A stretch of 50,504 nucleotides of DNA from Vulcanimicrobiota bacterium (lineage in GTDB: Bacteria; Vulcanimicrobiota; Vulcanimicrobiia; Eremiobacterales; Eremiobacteraceae), in NCBI GenBank assembly GCA_013290125.1, contig JABCYQ010000022.1:1-50504 (forward strand), written 5' to 3'. Below, piece after piece: positions 16,658 to 24,470 of this stretch (positions within the stretch are counted from its first letter, which is position 1; the number at the start of each line of letters is the position of its first letter). The position numbers and the translations under genes were made by a program. The notes under the pieces are model-generated. The model was not told the DNA's origin, searched no databases, and worked only from the letters and a program-made list of their open reading frames with translations.

Positions 16658-17487
16658 AAATCGACGTCGTGCGCGAAGACAATTTCGCGGACATCGTACG
16701 CAAGGCGTCGACCGGCCTAAAGATCGCAAACACCGCGCTGGCCGCCGAGGCGAAGGTCGCGCCCGGCCGCTTGGACGCGCTACTGGCTGAACGCGCTAAC
16801 CCGACCGAGGATGAGGCGCATTCGATCGCGCGCGTTCTAAACTTGGATCCGCAGAAGCTCGCCGATATCGGGTGTCGCGATTGGAGCCCGCGATCGGTGG
16901 AACTGAATGGGGAACTCCAACACCAGATAAATGCGCCGTTCCCGAGCAACGGCTATTTCCTGATCTCGAAGGAGACGAAGACCGCCGCGTTTGTCGACCC
17001 CGGCGGCAATGCCGAGCATATCCTGCGCGTACTCGAGCGCGCCAACGTGCCGTTGGAATACATCTTGCTCACGCACAAGCATCACGACCACGTTGACGCC
17101 GTTCCCGAACTGCGCGATGCGTTTCCCAGCGCGCGCGTCGTCATCAGTCGAATCGACGCGCTCGAAATCGGCGACAACGCTCGCGGAGCGCTCGACGCGG
17201 TGGACGGTGGAACCATACCATTCGGCAAAGGAGAGATCCGCGTCATTCACACGCCGGGGCACACGGACGGCGGAGTGTGTTTCCTCTACCGCGACATGCT
17301 TTTCACGGGTGATACTTTGTTCGCCGGTTCCGTTGGTAAGTTATACGGCCCGCGCCTCGGCTACGAAGACCTCTTGAACAGCGTGGCGACCAGGATATTC
17401 TCGCTGCCTGCCGCGACGGTCGTACTGCCCGGACACGGCCCGCCCTCTACCGTCGAACAGGAGCGCGAACACAATCCCTTCTTCTAA
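16654..17487 (+). CDS. Metallo-beta-lactamase-fold hydrolase with an N-terminal HTH-like region
   Basis: 277 residues from a TTG start overlapping the previous stop (TTGA), with GGAGG seven bases upstream, so translation is probably coupled. Residues 13-73 resemble an XRE-type helix-turn-helix (L-K-I-A-N-T-A-L-A-A-E-A-K-V-A-P-G-R-L-D-A-L-L then E-D-E-A-H-S-I-A-R-V-L-N-L). Residues 85-275 are a glyoxalase-II-type MBL domain: H-K-H-H-D-H at 141-146 (H-x-H-x-D-H metal motif), T-P-G-H-T-D-G-G, F-T-G-D-T-L-F and L-P-G-H-G-P. All zinc ligands expected for a two-metal hydrolase are present. Substrate unknown (thioester, persulfide or lactone classes share this core). HTH fusion to an MBL enzyme is unusual. 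Confidence 0.82.
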   Translation: MKIDVVREDNFADIVRKASTGLKIANTALAAEAKVAPGRLDALLAERANPTEDEAHSIARVLNLDPQKLADIGCRDWSPRSVELNGELQHQINAPFPSNGYFLISKETKTAAFVDPGGNAEHILRVLERANVPLEYILLTHKHHDHVDAVPELRDAFPSARVVISRIDALEIGDNARGALDAVDGGTIPFGKGEIRVIHTPGHTDGGVCFLYRDMLFTGDTLFAGSVGKLYGPRLGYEDLLNSVATRIFSLPAATVVLPGHGPPSTVEQEREHNPFF

Positions 17488-17521
17488 TGTACCATGCGCT
17501 GCTGCGCTAGGAGCCGAGATT

Positions 17522-18436
17522 TTGAAACCGAATCCAAGGTCGATGCAAGTGCTGATTCTCAAGCGCGGCGCCGGGGCCGCGCTCGCCGTCCTCGCCCTCC
17601 TGTCTGCCGCGTGCAGCGCGAACGGCGGATTCGGCAGCCCGTCGCCTCCAGTGCCGCCCGGTGGCCAAATGGGTCAGCCGGCCTATGGGGCGTCCCCAAC
17701 GCCGTTCGCGCTGTCGTCGGGCTCCCCCGGACCCACGAGCAGTCCCACCTCAGTGTATCTCTCGAGCGCAGTTGTGCGCGCAGCGTACGATGGAAGCGCG
17801 AAAGATCCCGTGAAAGCGAACCGGCTTCTCGAAGTGACGTTCGGTTTCAAGAATCCGACCGCCGATCCTGACATCTTGGCGACATTGAACGTGGCGCCCG
17901 ACGGCGACAAGATCGGCGTGCAGACGAACGTCACGCTGCAGATCCCGCCGGCCAAGTCGTCGGACGTTGCGGTCGTGGCGGTCGGGGTCAAACAGGACCT
18001 TACCAAGATCAAACACATCTCGCTGACGTTTGCGAACGTCGACGGCGACGATATCGCCACGACGATGTTGGATGCTCCCGCGCTTGATCTCGTCTTCACG
18101 CCGCTCGATGACAAAAAACCGGCCGGCGCCCTTTCGATCGTCGGTCTCGACGTGACGCGCGTGACCGGGCCGGGATCCGGCTTGCACTACGAGTGCACGT
18201 TCGGCCTGATGAATGCGAGCGGTTCGAAAGTCGCGGTTGACAGTTTCACGATCGCGCCGCCGAAGGGAACGGTCGCGCAGATGGCCATACCGGTCTCGCT
18301 CGCCGAGCGCACATCGTCGTCGCTGATGACGTTCGTGCTGCCATCCGACGGCAAGTCGCTGCCTGCCGGCAAGTACACCGTGACCGCGATATCGGGCGGT
18401 TCCGGCATTGCGCAGGCGACCGCCGATCTGCTGTAG
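17522..18436 (+). CDS. Putative exported lipoprotein of unknown function
   Basis: 304 residues from a TTG with AGGAG eight bases upstream; an ATG at 17543 is the alternative. The N-terminus has a basic start, a hydrophobic A-L-A-V-L-A-L-L stretch and L-L-S-A-A-C-S, a slightly non-canonical lipobox whose cysteine would be lipid-modified. Next are about 60 Pro/Ser/Gly-rich residues. The remainder has alternating beta-strand patterns in two similar halves (L-E-V-T-F-G-F-K-N-P and Y-E-C-T-F-G-L-M-N-A-S), suggesting two beta-sandwich domains. No catalytic motif. It follows the MBL gene by 34 bp on the same strand. Confidence 0.6.
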   Translation: MKPNPRSMQVLILKRGAGAALAVLALLSAACSANGGFGSPSPPVPPGGQMGQPAYGASPTPFALSSGSPGPTSSPTSVYLSSAVVRAAYDGSAKDPVKANRLLEVTFGFKNPTADPDILATLNVAPDGDKIGVQTNVTLQIPPAKSSDVAVVAVGVKQDLTKIKHISLTFANVDGDDIATTMLDAPALDLVFTPLDDKKPAGALSIVGLDVTRVTGPGSGLHYECTFGLMNASGSKVAVDSFTIAPPKGTVAQMAIPVSLAERTSSSLMTFVLPSDGKSLPAGKYTVTAISGGSGIAQATADLL

Positions 18437-18458
18437 TCCATAGGGTATCGAACACGCC

Positions 18459-20192
18459 ATGCCGCGCCAACGCGACACGCTGGAATTGGATGTCCTTTTC
18501 GTCGGCGCGGGCCCCGCGAGTCTTGGCGGCGCGATCAGACTCGCGCAGTTGTATGCCGAACACAATGCCGCAGTCAAAGCCGGAACTCGTTCGGGATCCG
18601 AGCTGAGTCCTGAGAACATCATGGTCGTCGACAAAGCTGGCGCGATCGGCGATCACGGGATCTCCGGCGCTGTGCTCGATCCACGCAGCATGCACGAGCT
18701 CTTCGGCGATTTCTTATCCGCCGGATGCCCTGTCGAGGGACCGGTTACAGCTGAGTCTTTCTGGCTTCTGACCAAGGGCGCGCGCATCGCAGCGCCCATC
18801 ATGCCGCCGGGCATGGACAATCACGGGAACTACGTCGCCAGCTTGAACAAACTTGTGAAGTGGATGGCGGAAAAAGCTGAAGCGCTGGGCGTGCAGGTCT
18901 TTGCGGAATTCCCCGGTCAGGAGCTGCTCTTCGACGGCGACAAAGTCGTCGGTGTGCGGATCGGTGACAAAGGCGTCGACAAGAACGGCAATCCGAAGCC
19001 GAATTTCGAACCCGGCCCGGACCTGATGGCGAAAGTCACGGTGCTCGGTGAGGGCCCGCGCGGCACGCTCGCAAAGCAACTGGCGCGGAAGATCGACATT
19101 GTGGCGGGCAAGAATCCGCAGACGTACGCGATCGGGATCAAGGAGCTCTGGCAGATGCCGGCGGGCTCGACGCCGCCTGGTCAGGTCATCCACACCGCGG
19201 GGTTTCCGTTGGACAACGCCACGTTCGGCGGCGGCTTTATCTATTCGATGGCGAGCGATATCTGGGATATCGGGCTTGTCGTCGGGTTGGACTACCGAAA
19301 TCCGCGCTTGGAGCCGCACGCGAATTTCCAGGCGATGAAGACGCACCCGAGCATCGCAAAACTGCTATCGGGCGGAACGATGATCCGCTACGGCGCAAAG
19401 GCCATCCCTGAAGGCGGTTGGTGGGCCATGCCGCGGCCGTATGTGGATGGCGCGCTTCTTGTCGGCGACACTGCAGGCATGCTCAATCCCATGCGCTTGA
19501 AAGGCGTGCACACGGCGATCAAATCTGGAATGCTCGCGGCCGAGACGATCTACGACGCGCTTGTCGTCAGTGACACATCGGCCACTTCGCTCGCGTCTTA
19601 TCAGACGAAGATCGAAAGTTCGTGGCTGCGCTCGGAACTCTACGCGGCGCGCAATTTCCATCAGGGTTTCAAGAACGGACTGTTCGCCGGCATGGCAAAT
19701 GTCGGGCTCGGTTCGATCACCGGGGGCCGCGGCTTCGGCGTCATCGATCACATGCCGAACGAGCCTGGCCACGAGCGGATGGAAAAGCTCACCGACTACT
19801 TCGGCCGCAACGTGCCAGGGTTAGCCACGCCGCAATACGACGGCAAGCTCACATTCGCGAAACTCGACGACGTCTTTCGCAGCGGAACGAGGCATGAAGA
19901 GAACGCGCCGAGCCATCTGCGCGTGGCCGATACCGACGTGTGCGCGAGCCGTTGCGCATCCGAGTATGGCAATCCGTGTCAGTTCTTCTGCCCGGCGGCG
20001 GTTTACGAAATGGTCCCCGCGGCCGACTCGCGCAAGATCGAAAAAGATGGTTTCGCCGATAGCGGCAAACGCTTGCAGATCAATTTCGCGAACTGCGTCC
20101 ACTGCAAGACGTGCGACATCATGGATCCGTATCAGATCATCGATTGGGTTCCGCCTGAAGGCGGCGGCGGCCCGGTCTACACCGGCATGTAG
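18459..20192 (+). CDS. Electron-transfer-flavoprotein:quinone oxidoreductase (ETF-QO)
   Basis: 577 residues, the family's usual length. It passes electrons from reduced ETF to membrane quinone through FAD and a [4Fe-4S] cluster. Visible features: dinucleotide-binding V-G-A-G-P-A-S-L-G-G near residue 15; the I-S-G-A-V-L-D-P segment; the second FAD contact L-L-V-G-D-T-A-G-M-L-N-P; and a C-terminal ferredoxin-like domain with F-C-P-A-A-V-Y-E and N-C-V-H-C-K-T-C-D-I-M-D-P, giving the four cluster cysteines. The terminal P-E-G-G-G-G-P-x-Y is diagnostic. No etfA, etfB or acyl-CoA dehydrogenase gene is nearby, so these must be elsewhere. Implies fatty- or amino-acid oxidation coupled to respiration. 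Confidence 0.95.
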   Translation: MPRQRDTLELDVLFVGAGPASLGGAIRLAQLYAEHNAAVKAGTRSGSELSPENIMVVDKAGAIGDHGISGAVLDPRSMHELFGDFLSAGCPVEGPVTAESFWLLTKGARIAAPIMPPGMDNHGNYVASLNKLVKWMAEKAEALGVQVFAEFPGQELLFDGDKVVGVRIGDKGVDKNGNPKPNFEPGPDLMAKVTVLGEGPRGTLAKQLARKIDIVAGKNPQTYAIGIKELWQMPAGSTPPGQVIHTAGFPLDNATFGGGFIYSMASDIWDIGLVVGLDYRNPRLEPHANFQAMKTHPSIAKLLSGGTMIRYGAKAIPEGGWWAMPRPYVDGALLVGDTAGMLNPMRLKGVHTAIKSGMLAAETIYDALVVSDTSATSLASYQTKIESSWLRSELYAARNFHQGFKNGLFAGMANVGLGSITGGRGFGVIDHMPNEPGHERMEKLTDYFGRNVPGLATPQYDGKLTFAKLDDVFRSGTRHEENAPSHLRVADTDVCASRCASEYGNPCQFFCPAAVYEMVPAADSRKIEKDGFADSGKRLQINFANCVHCKTCDIMDPYQIIDWVPPEGGGGPVYTGM

Positions 20193-20202
20193 GGCGGTAT
20201 TT

Positions 20203-20267
20203 GAAGGGGCCGATTTTATATCGGCCCGGGCGAATAAGACATGGGCCGACATAAAGTCGGCCCCTTC
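20203..20267. repeat. REP-like inverted pair, copy A
   Basis: Two 25-bp units in opposite orientation, 20203-20227 and 20243-20267, 15 bp apart. Each unit is itself a hairpin (GGGCCGA / TCGGCCC around an AT-rich centre). Units differ from each other at two compensating positions (T/C and A/G), so the stem pairing is kept. Located between the convergent ETF-QO and GH125 genes; may end transcription from both sides. Confidence 0.85.
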
Positions 20268-20279
20268 AGTTGGTCCGTC

Positions 20280-20305
20280 GGCGCGCCATAAAGGCGCGCC
20301 CTACA
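20280..20305. repeat. Second-family palindromic element ending CCCTACA
   Basis: GGCGCGCC-ATAAA-GGCGCGCC followed by CTACA: an 8-bp stem and 5-base loop directly before the GH125 stop codon. Shares the self-complementary core plus CCCTAC tail with the elements at 32636 and near 42249. Confidence 0.6.
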
Positions 20306-21457
20306 TCATTGTTGTGTGAACGTCTGCTCGAAGAGCGCGTTGACCCAGCCGAAGCGCTCGCGCGTGAACCGGCGCGGATCGTTGACGTCGAACGATTCGT
20401 GCAGCGCACCGTCGCCCGCTTCCGAGTCCGCGAGTTCGCGCAGAATTCGCCCGCGCTCCGGGTTGCTCGCCGCTGTGCGATATTGCACCACGAGGCTCAT
20501 CGGCCAAACGAAGTTGACCGGCGTGTGCGGGCTGCCGACGCCCGAGGCGTACCTTCCGCGGTAATAATACGGGTTGGCCGAACTGAGAATAAATCTGCGC
20601 GTGTTGTTGTACGCGCGTTGATCGTAAGCAAAGCCTAGGAGTGGAAGCGAGAGCAGGCTCGGCATATTCGCGTCGTCCATGAACTTCGCGTGGCCCAAGC
20701 CGTCGATCTCGTAGGCGTAGATATGACCGCGCGCGGTGGGCAGAATCGCGAGCCGCGAGATCGCCGACTCGATGCGTTGCGCCATCGTGAGCGCCTGATG
20801 CGCATCGGCCTGATCGCCATAGTGCTGGCTGAAGATCGTGGCCATCTCGCGCAGCGTGACCGCCGCGAATGCGTTCTCGGGAATATTGTAGTTGAAGGCG
20901 ACCGGATCATCGGAAGGGCGATAGGCGCTCCAGATCAGACCCGTGCCGCTCGCCGCCGGATGTTCGTTCCGATGGTACGTCGAGCGATCTGCGTGGCTCT
21001 GTTCGTCGCTGAGCGTCGCGAGAATTCGGCGAAGTTCGTTCCAATAGCCGGCGTCGTAGATCGACGTATCGCCGGTCTGATCGACGTAACGCTCGGCGAG
21101 CTTGACCGGGTAACTGAGCGAGTCCAGTTCGAATTTCCGCTCGGCCACGACATAGTTCGCGCGGAAGGCGTTGGCATACGGATCGGAGCGGATCATCCGC
21201 TCCTGGCGCACGATGACGCCACGTACGAGTGCGCGATCGCGGCTGCTGTTCAGGGCCATTGCCTGGACGCTCGAATCGCGCAGCCACATCGCATCGATGT
21301 CGCCCGTGCTGACGTACGTGGTCCCGTCAGGCTGATGGAAAAAGCAAGCGGCATTCACTTCAGCCGCGCGATGATAGCGCTGGGAGATGGTGGACGACTG
21401 CGCTGCGACAGCCGTGAGCAGAATCGCTCCGATTATCGCCGTGACGTGTATGCGCAT
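20306..21457 (-). CDS. Glycoside hydrolase family 125 (exo-alpha-1,6-mannosidase-like), exported
   Basis: 383 residues from the ATG at 21457, preceded by AGGGTGA; an extra 27-residue extension to 21538 is open but lacks sense. Residues 1-20 form a signal peptide (M-R-I-H-V-T-A-I-I-G-A-I-L-L-T-A-V-A-A-Q). GH125 (formerly DUF1237) hallmarks follow in order: S-T-G-D-I-D-A-M-W-L-R-D-S near the N-terminus, F-N-Y-N-I-P-E-N-A-F-A, M-D-D-A-N-M-P-S-L-L, V-G-S-P-H-T-P...W-P-M-S-L, and the late G-A-L-H-E-S-F-D region, which probably holds the catalytic base. The enzyme would trim alpha-1,6-linked mannose from glycans outside the cytoplasm. It stands alone, without other glycan genes. Confidence 0.88.
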   Translation of the reverse strand: MRIHVTAIIGAILLTAVAAQSSTISQRYHRAAEVNAACFFHQPDGTTYVSTGDIDAMWLRDSSVQAMALNSSRDRALVRGVIVRQERMIRSDPYANAFRANYVVAERKFELDSLSYPVKLAERYVDQTGDTSIYDAGYWNELRRILATLSDEQSHADRSTYHRNEHPAASGTGLIWSAYRPSDDPVAFNYNIPENAFAAVTLREMATIFSQHYGDQADAHQALTMAQRIESAISRLAILPTARGHIYAYEIDGLGHAKFMDDANMPSLLSLPLLGFAYDQRAYNNTRRFILSSANPYYYRGRYASGVGSPHTPVNFVWPMSLVVQYRTAASNPERGRILRELADSEAGDGALHESFDVNDPRRFTRERFGWVNALFEQTFTQQ

Positions 21458-21544
21458 CTTCACCCTAGCTGCCTGCGGCCCCGCGAAGTGCCGCGGGCCA
21501 CTACAACAGGTTTCGGTCGTTGGACCCGTCTCGCGCATAGAATG

Positions 21545-22654
21545 TTACCGGGGCCAGGGTTCGACGAGGGGAGCCTCGTCGACGAGTCCGATGTGGGCGA
21601 TGGCCGCTCCCGGGTAGGCCAAGACGCCGTCCTCGAGGCCGATGATCCACGAATCTTCCGTGGTTCTGATCGTGCCTTCGCCAACCGGACGGCCCCAGAT
21701 ATCGCGAAGTTCGGCGACGACACCGCCGGATAGTACATAGTCGCCCGGTGCCGCCCGATAGTCCAAGACGCCCGCCAGGCTCGAGTACGGCCCGTCATCG
21801 CGTCGCCGCGTTCGCGCATCGGGCGGCATCGGTAGCGGCGGCATTGCCTCGTTCGGACTGTCCAACATCTCGGCCCAGCGCATCACGTTGCGCAGGCCGA
21901 TCACTGCGGCCGCCACGTTTGACTCGTCGCTCACCGTGTGACTGCCAAGCTCGACGGCAAATGCCGGCAGGCGAAGTTCCTGGAGCGCCGCGCCGGTGGT
22001 GGATCGGTGGAGTTCCTTAGCGATGTACTGCGCGGCAGTATACTCCGCGACCGCACCGAAACCGAACGCCTTCACCATCGCGTCAAGCCGAGCGGAGAGG
22101 GCCTCAGCCGCGGCTCGCTCGGATTCGTCGTGATAGAGCACACGATCGCGAATGCTGAATGGGATGGAAAGGATCGAAGCGCAGTGCAGGTCGATGTAGT
22201 AGTCGGCGGTCTCCTTCATCGACTCGAACAGCCGCGCTGACAGCCGCTCGAAGACCGTCGGCTCGCGCAGCCGGTCGTCGTCCTTGCGCACGCCGGGAAA
22301 CGTCCGGTTCGGATCGCGATCGTCGTAGTAGGGATGCCGGCGGTGCGTTCGGAGGCCGGCGGGATTGAGGCTCGGGATGATCACGAGCGTGCCGCGCAAA
22401 TGGTCGACGATGTCGGAATTGAGCAGCCGGTGCAGCACCGCGATGCCCGCGACTTCGTCGCCGTGGATGTTCGCGGTCAGCCAAAAAACAGGGCCGCTCG
22501 TGCGGCCTTGCGCGATTATAACGGCGAGCATATCTGCGCCGCCGGTAGGAAGAGGCACGCCTTCAAGCGCGCCATACGTGATCGCTCCGGGGACCGCGGA
22601 GCATGTGCCGACCGACAGTGCATTCAAACGCACGCAACCGCAGTTCGCGCGCAC
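21545..22654 (-). CDS. Succinylglutamate desuccinylase/aspartoacylase-family zinc hydrolase
   Basis: 369 residues from a GTG at 22654 with GGAGG about ten bases upstream. The frame stays open to 22714, but that part is only translation of the repeat element, so the upstream ATG is rejected. Zinc-site motifs: N-I-H-G-D-E-V-A-G (H and E ligands) and Y-I-D-L-H-C-A (third ligand H), with S-L-N-P-A-G-L-R-T-H-R-R containing the substrate-binding arginines of the M14/AstE fold. The second half is beta-rich (L-D-Y-R-A-A-P-G-D-Y-V-L-S-G). Most members are amidohydrolases or deacylases acting on N-acyl amino acids; the substrate is not predictable. It lies 88 bp after the GH125 start, same strand. Confidence 0.85.
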   Translation of the reverse strand: MRANCGCVRLNALSVGTCSAVPGAITYGALEGVPLPTGGADMLAVIIAQGRTSGPVFWLTANIHGDEVAGIAVLHRLLNSDIVDHLRGTLVIIPSLNPAGLRTHRRHPYYDDRDPNRTFPGVRKDDDRLREPTVFERLSARLFESMKETADYYIDLHCASILSIPFSIRDRVLYHDESERAAAEALSARLDAMVKAFGFGAVAEYTAAQYIAKELHRSTTGAALQELRLPAFAVELGSHTVSDESNVAAAVIGLRNVMRWAEMLDSPNEAMPPLPMPPDARTRRRDDGPYSSLAGVLDYRAAPGDYVLSGGVVAELRDIWGRPVGEGTIRTTEDSWIIGLEDGVLAYPGAAIAHIGLVDEAPLVEPWPR

Positions 22655-22687
22655 GCGGACCTGACCTCCAGCCACACCGAAAAAAAA

Positions 22688-22772
22688 GAAGGGGCCGACT
22701 TTATGTCGGCCCACGTCACGTTGCCCCGGGCCGATATAAAATCGGCCCCTTCAAAATAAAGTCGGCCCCTTT
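22688..22772. repeat. REP-like inverted pair plus half unit, copy B
   Basis: Units at 22688-22712 and, inverted, 22728-22752, followed by a truncated third copy (ATAAAGTCGGCCCCTTT, 22756-22772) that abuts the stop codon of the GAF gene at 22775. The only copy between two genes of the same orientation rather than convergent ones. Confidence 0.85.
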
Positions 22773-22774
22773 AG

Positions 22775-23311
22775 CTAGGAAACGAATTCTGCCAAGTCGG
22801 CTGCGAATTGGTTGAGCAGCGAAAGGTCCTGGCCCCAGATCTGGCGTGCGTCGTTCGAATGGGCCGCCAGCGCGTGGGGTGTCTCATCCCGCCCCGCGAA
22901 CGGCACAGCGGCCACACAGCGGATTCCAAAGCTTCGCGCTCGCTCGCGCCAAGGGGCGAATGACGGATCGTGCACTTTGGCGACCGCCGGTTCGCGGCGC
23001 CTGATCGCGCGGCCGACGGGGCCGCCGCCTTCCTGACTATCGTCCCAGCGCATCGGCAAACCACTAAGGTAGTCCAGCGCTTCTCCGGCTGCGCCCACTA
23101 CGGAAACGCTTCCGTCCGGCTCGCCGCGCCCGATCCAGACGAGCGAGTAACCCCGGGACCGTGCTATAACACCGCAGCATTCGTGCAGCAGGTCGTCTCG
23201 CTCGCTTTTCGAGTCGAGAGCGCGGCCAAACTCGGCGAGCGCTTCGTCGCGACGCAAGTCGTCGATGCGGAGGGGCGTTCGACGTTCGATCTCGCTCAGT
23301 TCCCCAACCAT
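22775..23311 (-). CDS. GAF-domain protein
   Basis: 178 residues consisting essentially of one GAF domain: R-S-R-G-Y-S-L-V-W-I-G (first strand), V-S-V-V-G-A-A-G, then G-G-P-V-G-R-A-I-R-R-R-E-P-A and G-I-R-C-V-A-A-V-P-F-A (late strands). GAF domains bind small molecules or chromophores; no conserved cysteine in a bilin position and no output domain is present, so it may act as a stand-alone sensor or adaptor. Start overlaps the end of the upstream gene by 16 bp, indicating coupled translation. Confidence 0.75.
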   Translation of the reverse strand: MVGELSEIERRTPLRIDDLRRDEALAEFGRALDSKSERDDLLHECCGVIARSRGYSLVWIGRGEPDGSVSVVGAAGEALDYLSGLPMRWDDSQEGGGPVGRAIRRREPAVAKVHDPSFAPWRERARSFGIRCVAAVPFAGRDETPHALAAHSNDARQIWGQDLSLLNQFAADLAEFVS

Positions 23312-23736
23312 TTGATGACGGCGACTTGCTCGTCATCGATTTCGATGCTCACGGCACCGGATGGGAAACGCAGGTTGGTGGGTCCGTTGCTCTTCAGGCG
23401 GACGTGCAGCATCGACCGTTCGACGCGCTCGCCTTGGCGCGAGGTCTCGCGCAGCAGCAGCGTGCCGGCACCATCGACGCCCAAATAATCATACACGACG
23501 CTCTCGATAAAGGGCATCGGTGCGCGGGCGCCAGTCGTGTCGAATTCACGAGCGGAGTCGCGGTCTTGCTGCATCTTGATGTCGATGTGGACTTCAGCGA
23601 ACAACCGGTCGCCGATCGTAGCCCGATGCGCGCCGTTCTTAGGAAAAGCGAGTGTCGGCTCCCAGCGCGAGCGGCCGGCGCCGACGGATGCGTCGGCGAG
23701 CTGCGGGTCTGTGGTCCAGCGCCTCGATCTCGGCAT
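23296..23736 (-). CDS. Hypothetical protein upstream of the GAF gene
   Basis: About 146 residues if started at the ATG at 23736 (M-P-R-S-R-R-W), which has AGGA eight bases upstream; ATGs at 23745 and 23844 are alternatives. No domain is recognised. The C-terminal 100 residues alternate like a small beta-barrel (L-F-A-E-V-H-I-D-I-K, M-L-H-V-R-L-K, A-V-S-I-E-I-D-D-E-Q-V-A-V-I). No membrane segment. Forms an operon with the overlapping GAF gene. Confidence 0.5.
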   Translation of the reverse strand: MPRSRRWTTDPQLADASVGAGRSRWEPTLAFPKNGAHRATIGDRLFAEVHIDIKMQQDRDSAREFDTTGARAPMPFIESVVYDYLGVDGAGTLLLRETSRQGERVERSMLHVRLKSNGPTNLRFPSGAVSIEIDDEQVAVIKWLGN

Positions 23737-23867
23737 AGTCGTCATCCTGTCAACGGCAATGCTGCGAAGCTCTCGGTACGCGATACCGTCACGCGTACAC
23801 GCTCCCCAATTTGTCATCGGCATTTCTTGCGTGAAATCGCGCACTTATCGGCCGGGACGTCGGGTTT

Positions 23868-24329
23868 TTATGGGCCGGTCAACCGCTCGACGACGCGCGC
23901 GCCGCAGTAGCGCTCGTAGAACTCAACGGGTCCGACCGCGGGTATGATCGCGTATGCGAAGCCGAGAGATCGCAGCGAGCAGAGCGTTCGCCGGGCGAGC
24001 ACGCTGCCGAGACCGATGCCGCGCACGCTCTGGTGGACGCCGAGCGGCCCGAAGACCCCGACGTCGGATCGCGCGAGCCACGTGGTCAACCACCACCATC
24101 GGTGGAAGCGTTGTTCGAAGGTGCAAAAGCCGACGGGCGCACCGTCGGCCATAGCGAACCAATTCCAGCCTGCACCGGCCTCCGCGGCCCAACTGCCGCC
24201 GAACGTCGAGTCGATGAAGGTTCGTTCATTCGCAGAGATCCCGTGACGCTTCTCCAATGCGAAGCCGGCGTGGGCCTTCGGCGGATCCGCTTCGTCTTTG
24301 AATTCCGTCAGAGCGAGATCGACCAGCAT
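23868..24329 (-). CDS. GNAT-family N-acetyltransferase
   Basis: About 153 residues from the ATG at 24329; a GTG four codons upstream is possible and a start at 24479 unlikely. The acetyl-CoA binding motif is V-H-Q-S-V-R-G-I-G-L-G-S-V-L (Q/R-x-x-G-x-G/A pattern), preceded by the strand V-G-V-F-G-P-L-G-V and followed by a short helix and Y-E-R-Y-C-G-A. The N-terminal half has W-N-W-F-A-M-A-D-G-A-P-V-G-F-C-T-F, a typical beta2-beta3 GNAT hairpin. Substrate unknown. Divergent from the MFS gene at 24471. Confidence 0.78.
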   Translation of the reverse strand: MLVDLALTEFKDEADPPKAHAGFALEKRHGISANERTFIDSTFGGSWAAEAGAGWNWFAMADGAPVGFCTFEQRFHRWWWLTTWLARSDVGVFGPLGVHQSVRGIGLGSVLARRTLCSLRSLGFAYAIIPAVGPVEFYERYCGARVVERLTGP

Positions 24330-24470
24330 GTTGATGATCACGTTCGTGCGCTCGATTTCGGCAGTGCGCGATTTGTCATGGAGAATTATAGACGATTGAC
24401 GGCGCGTGCGAGGTCGCCTCTGGCCGTCGCTTGAAGTCCGCGAGGTTCGTCCGTAATCGGAGTCCCACCC

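Noticed and set aside
20690-21733. 347-codon plus-strand frame opposite GH125
   Set aside because: GH125 motifs on the minus strand are unambiguous; the plus frame has none.
22655-22714. ATG at 22714 as start of the zinc hydrolase
   Set aside because: The first residues are just the translated REP-like unit; GTG at 22654 has a good Shine-Dalgarno.
22688-22772. CRISPR array
   Set aside because: Only two or three units in inverted orientation with unequal short spacers, and no cas genes.
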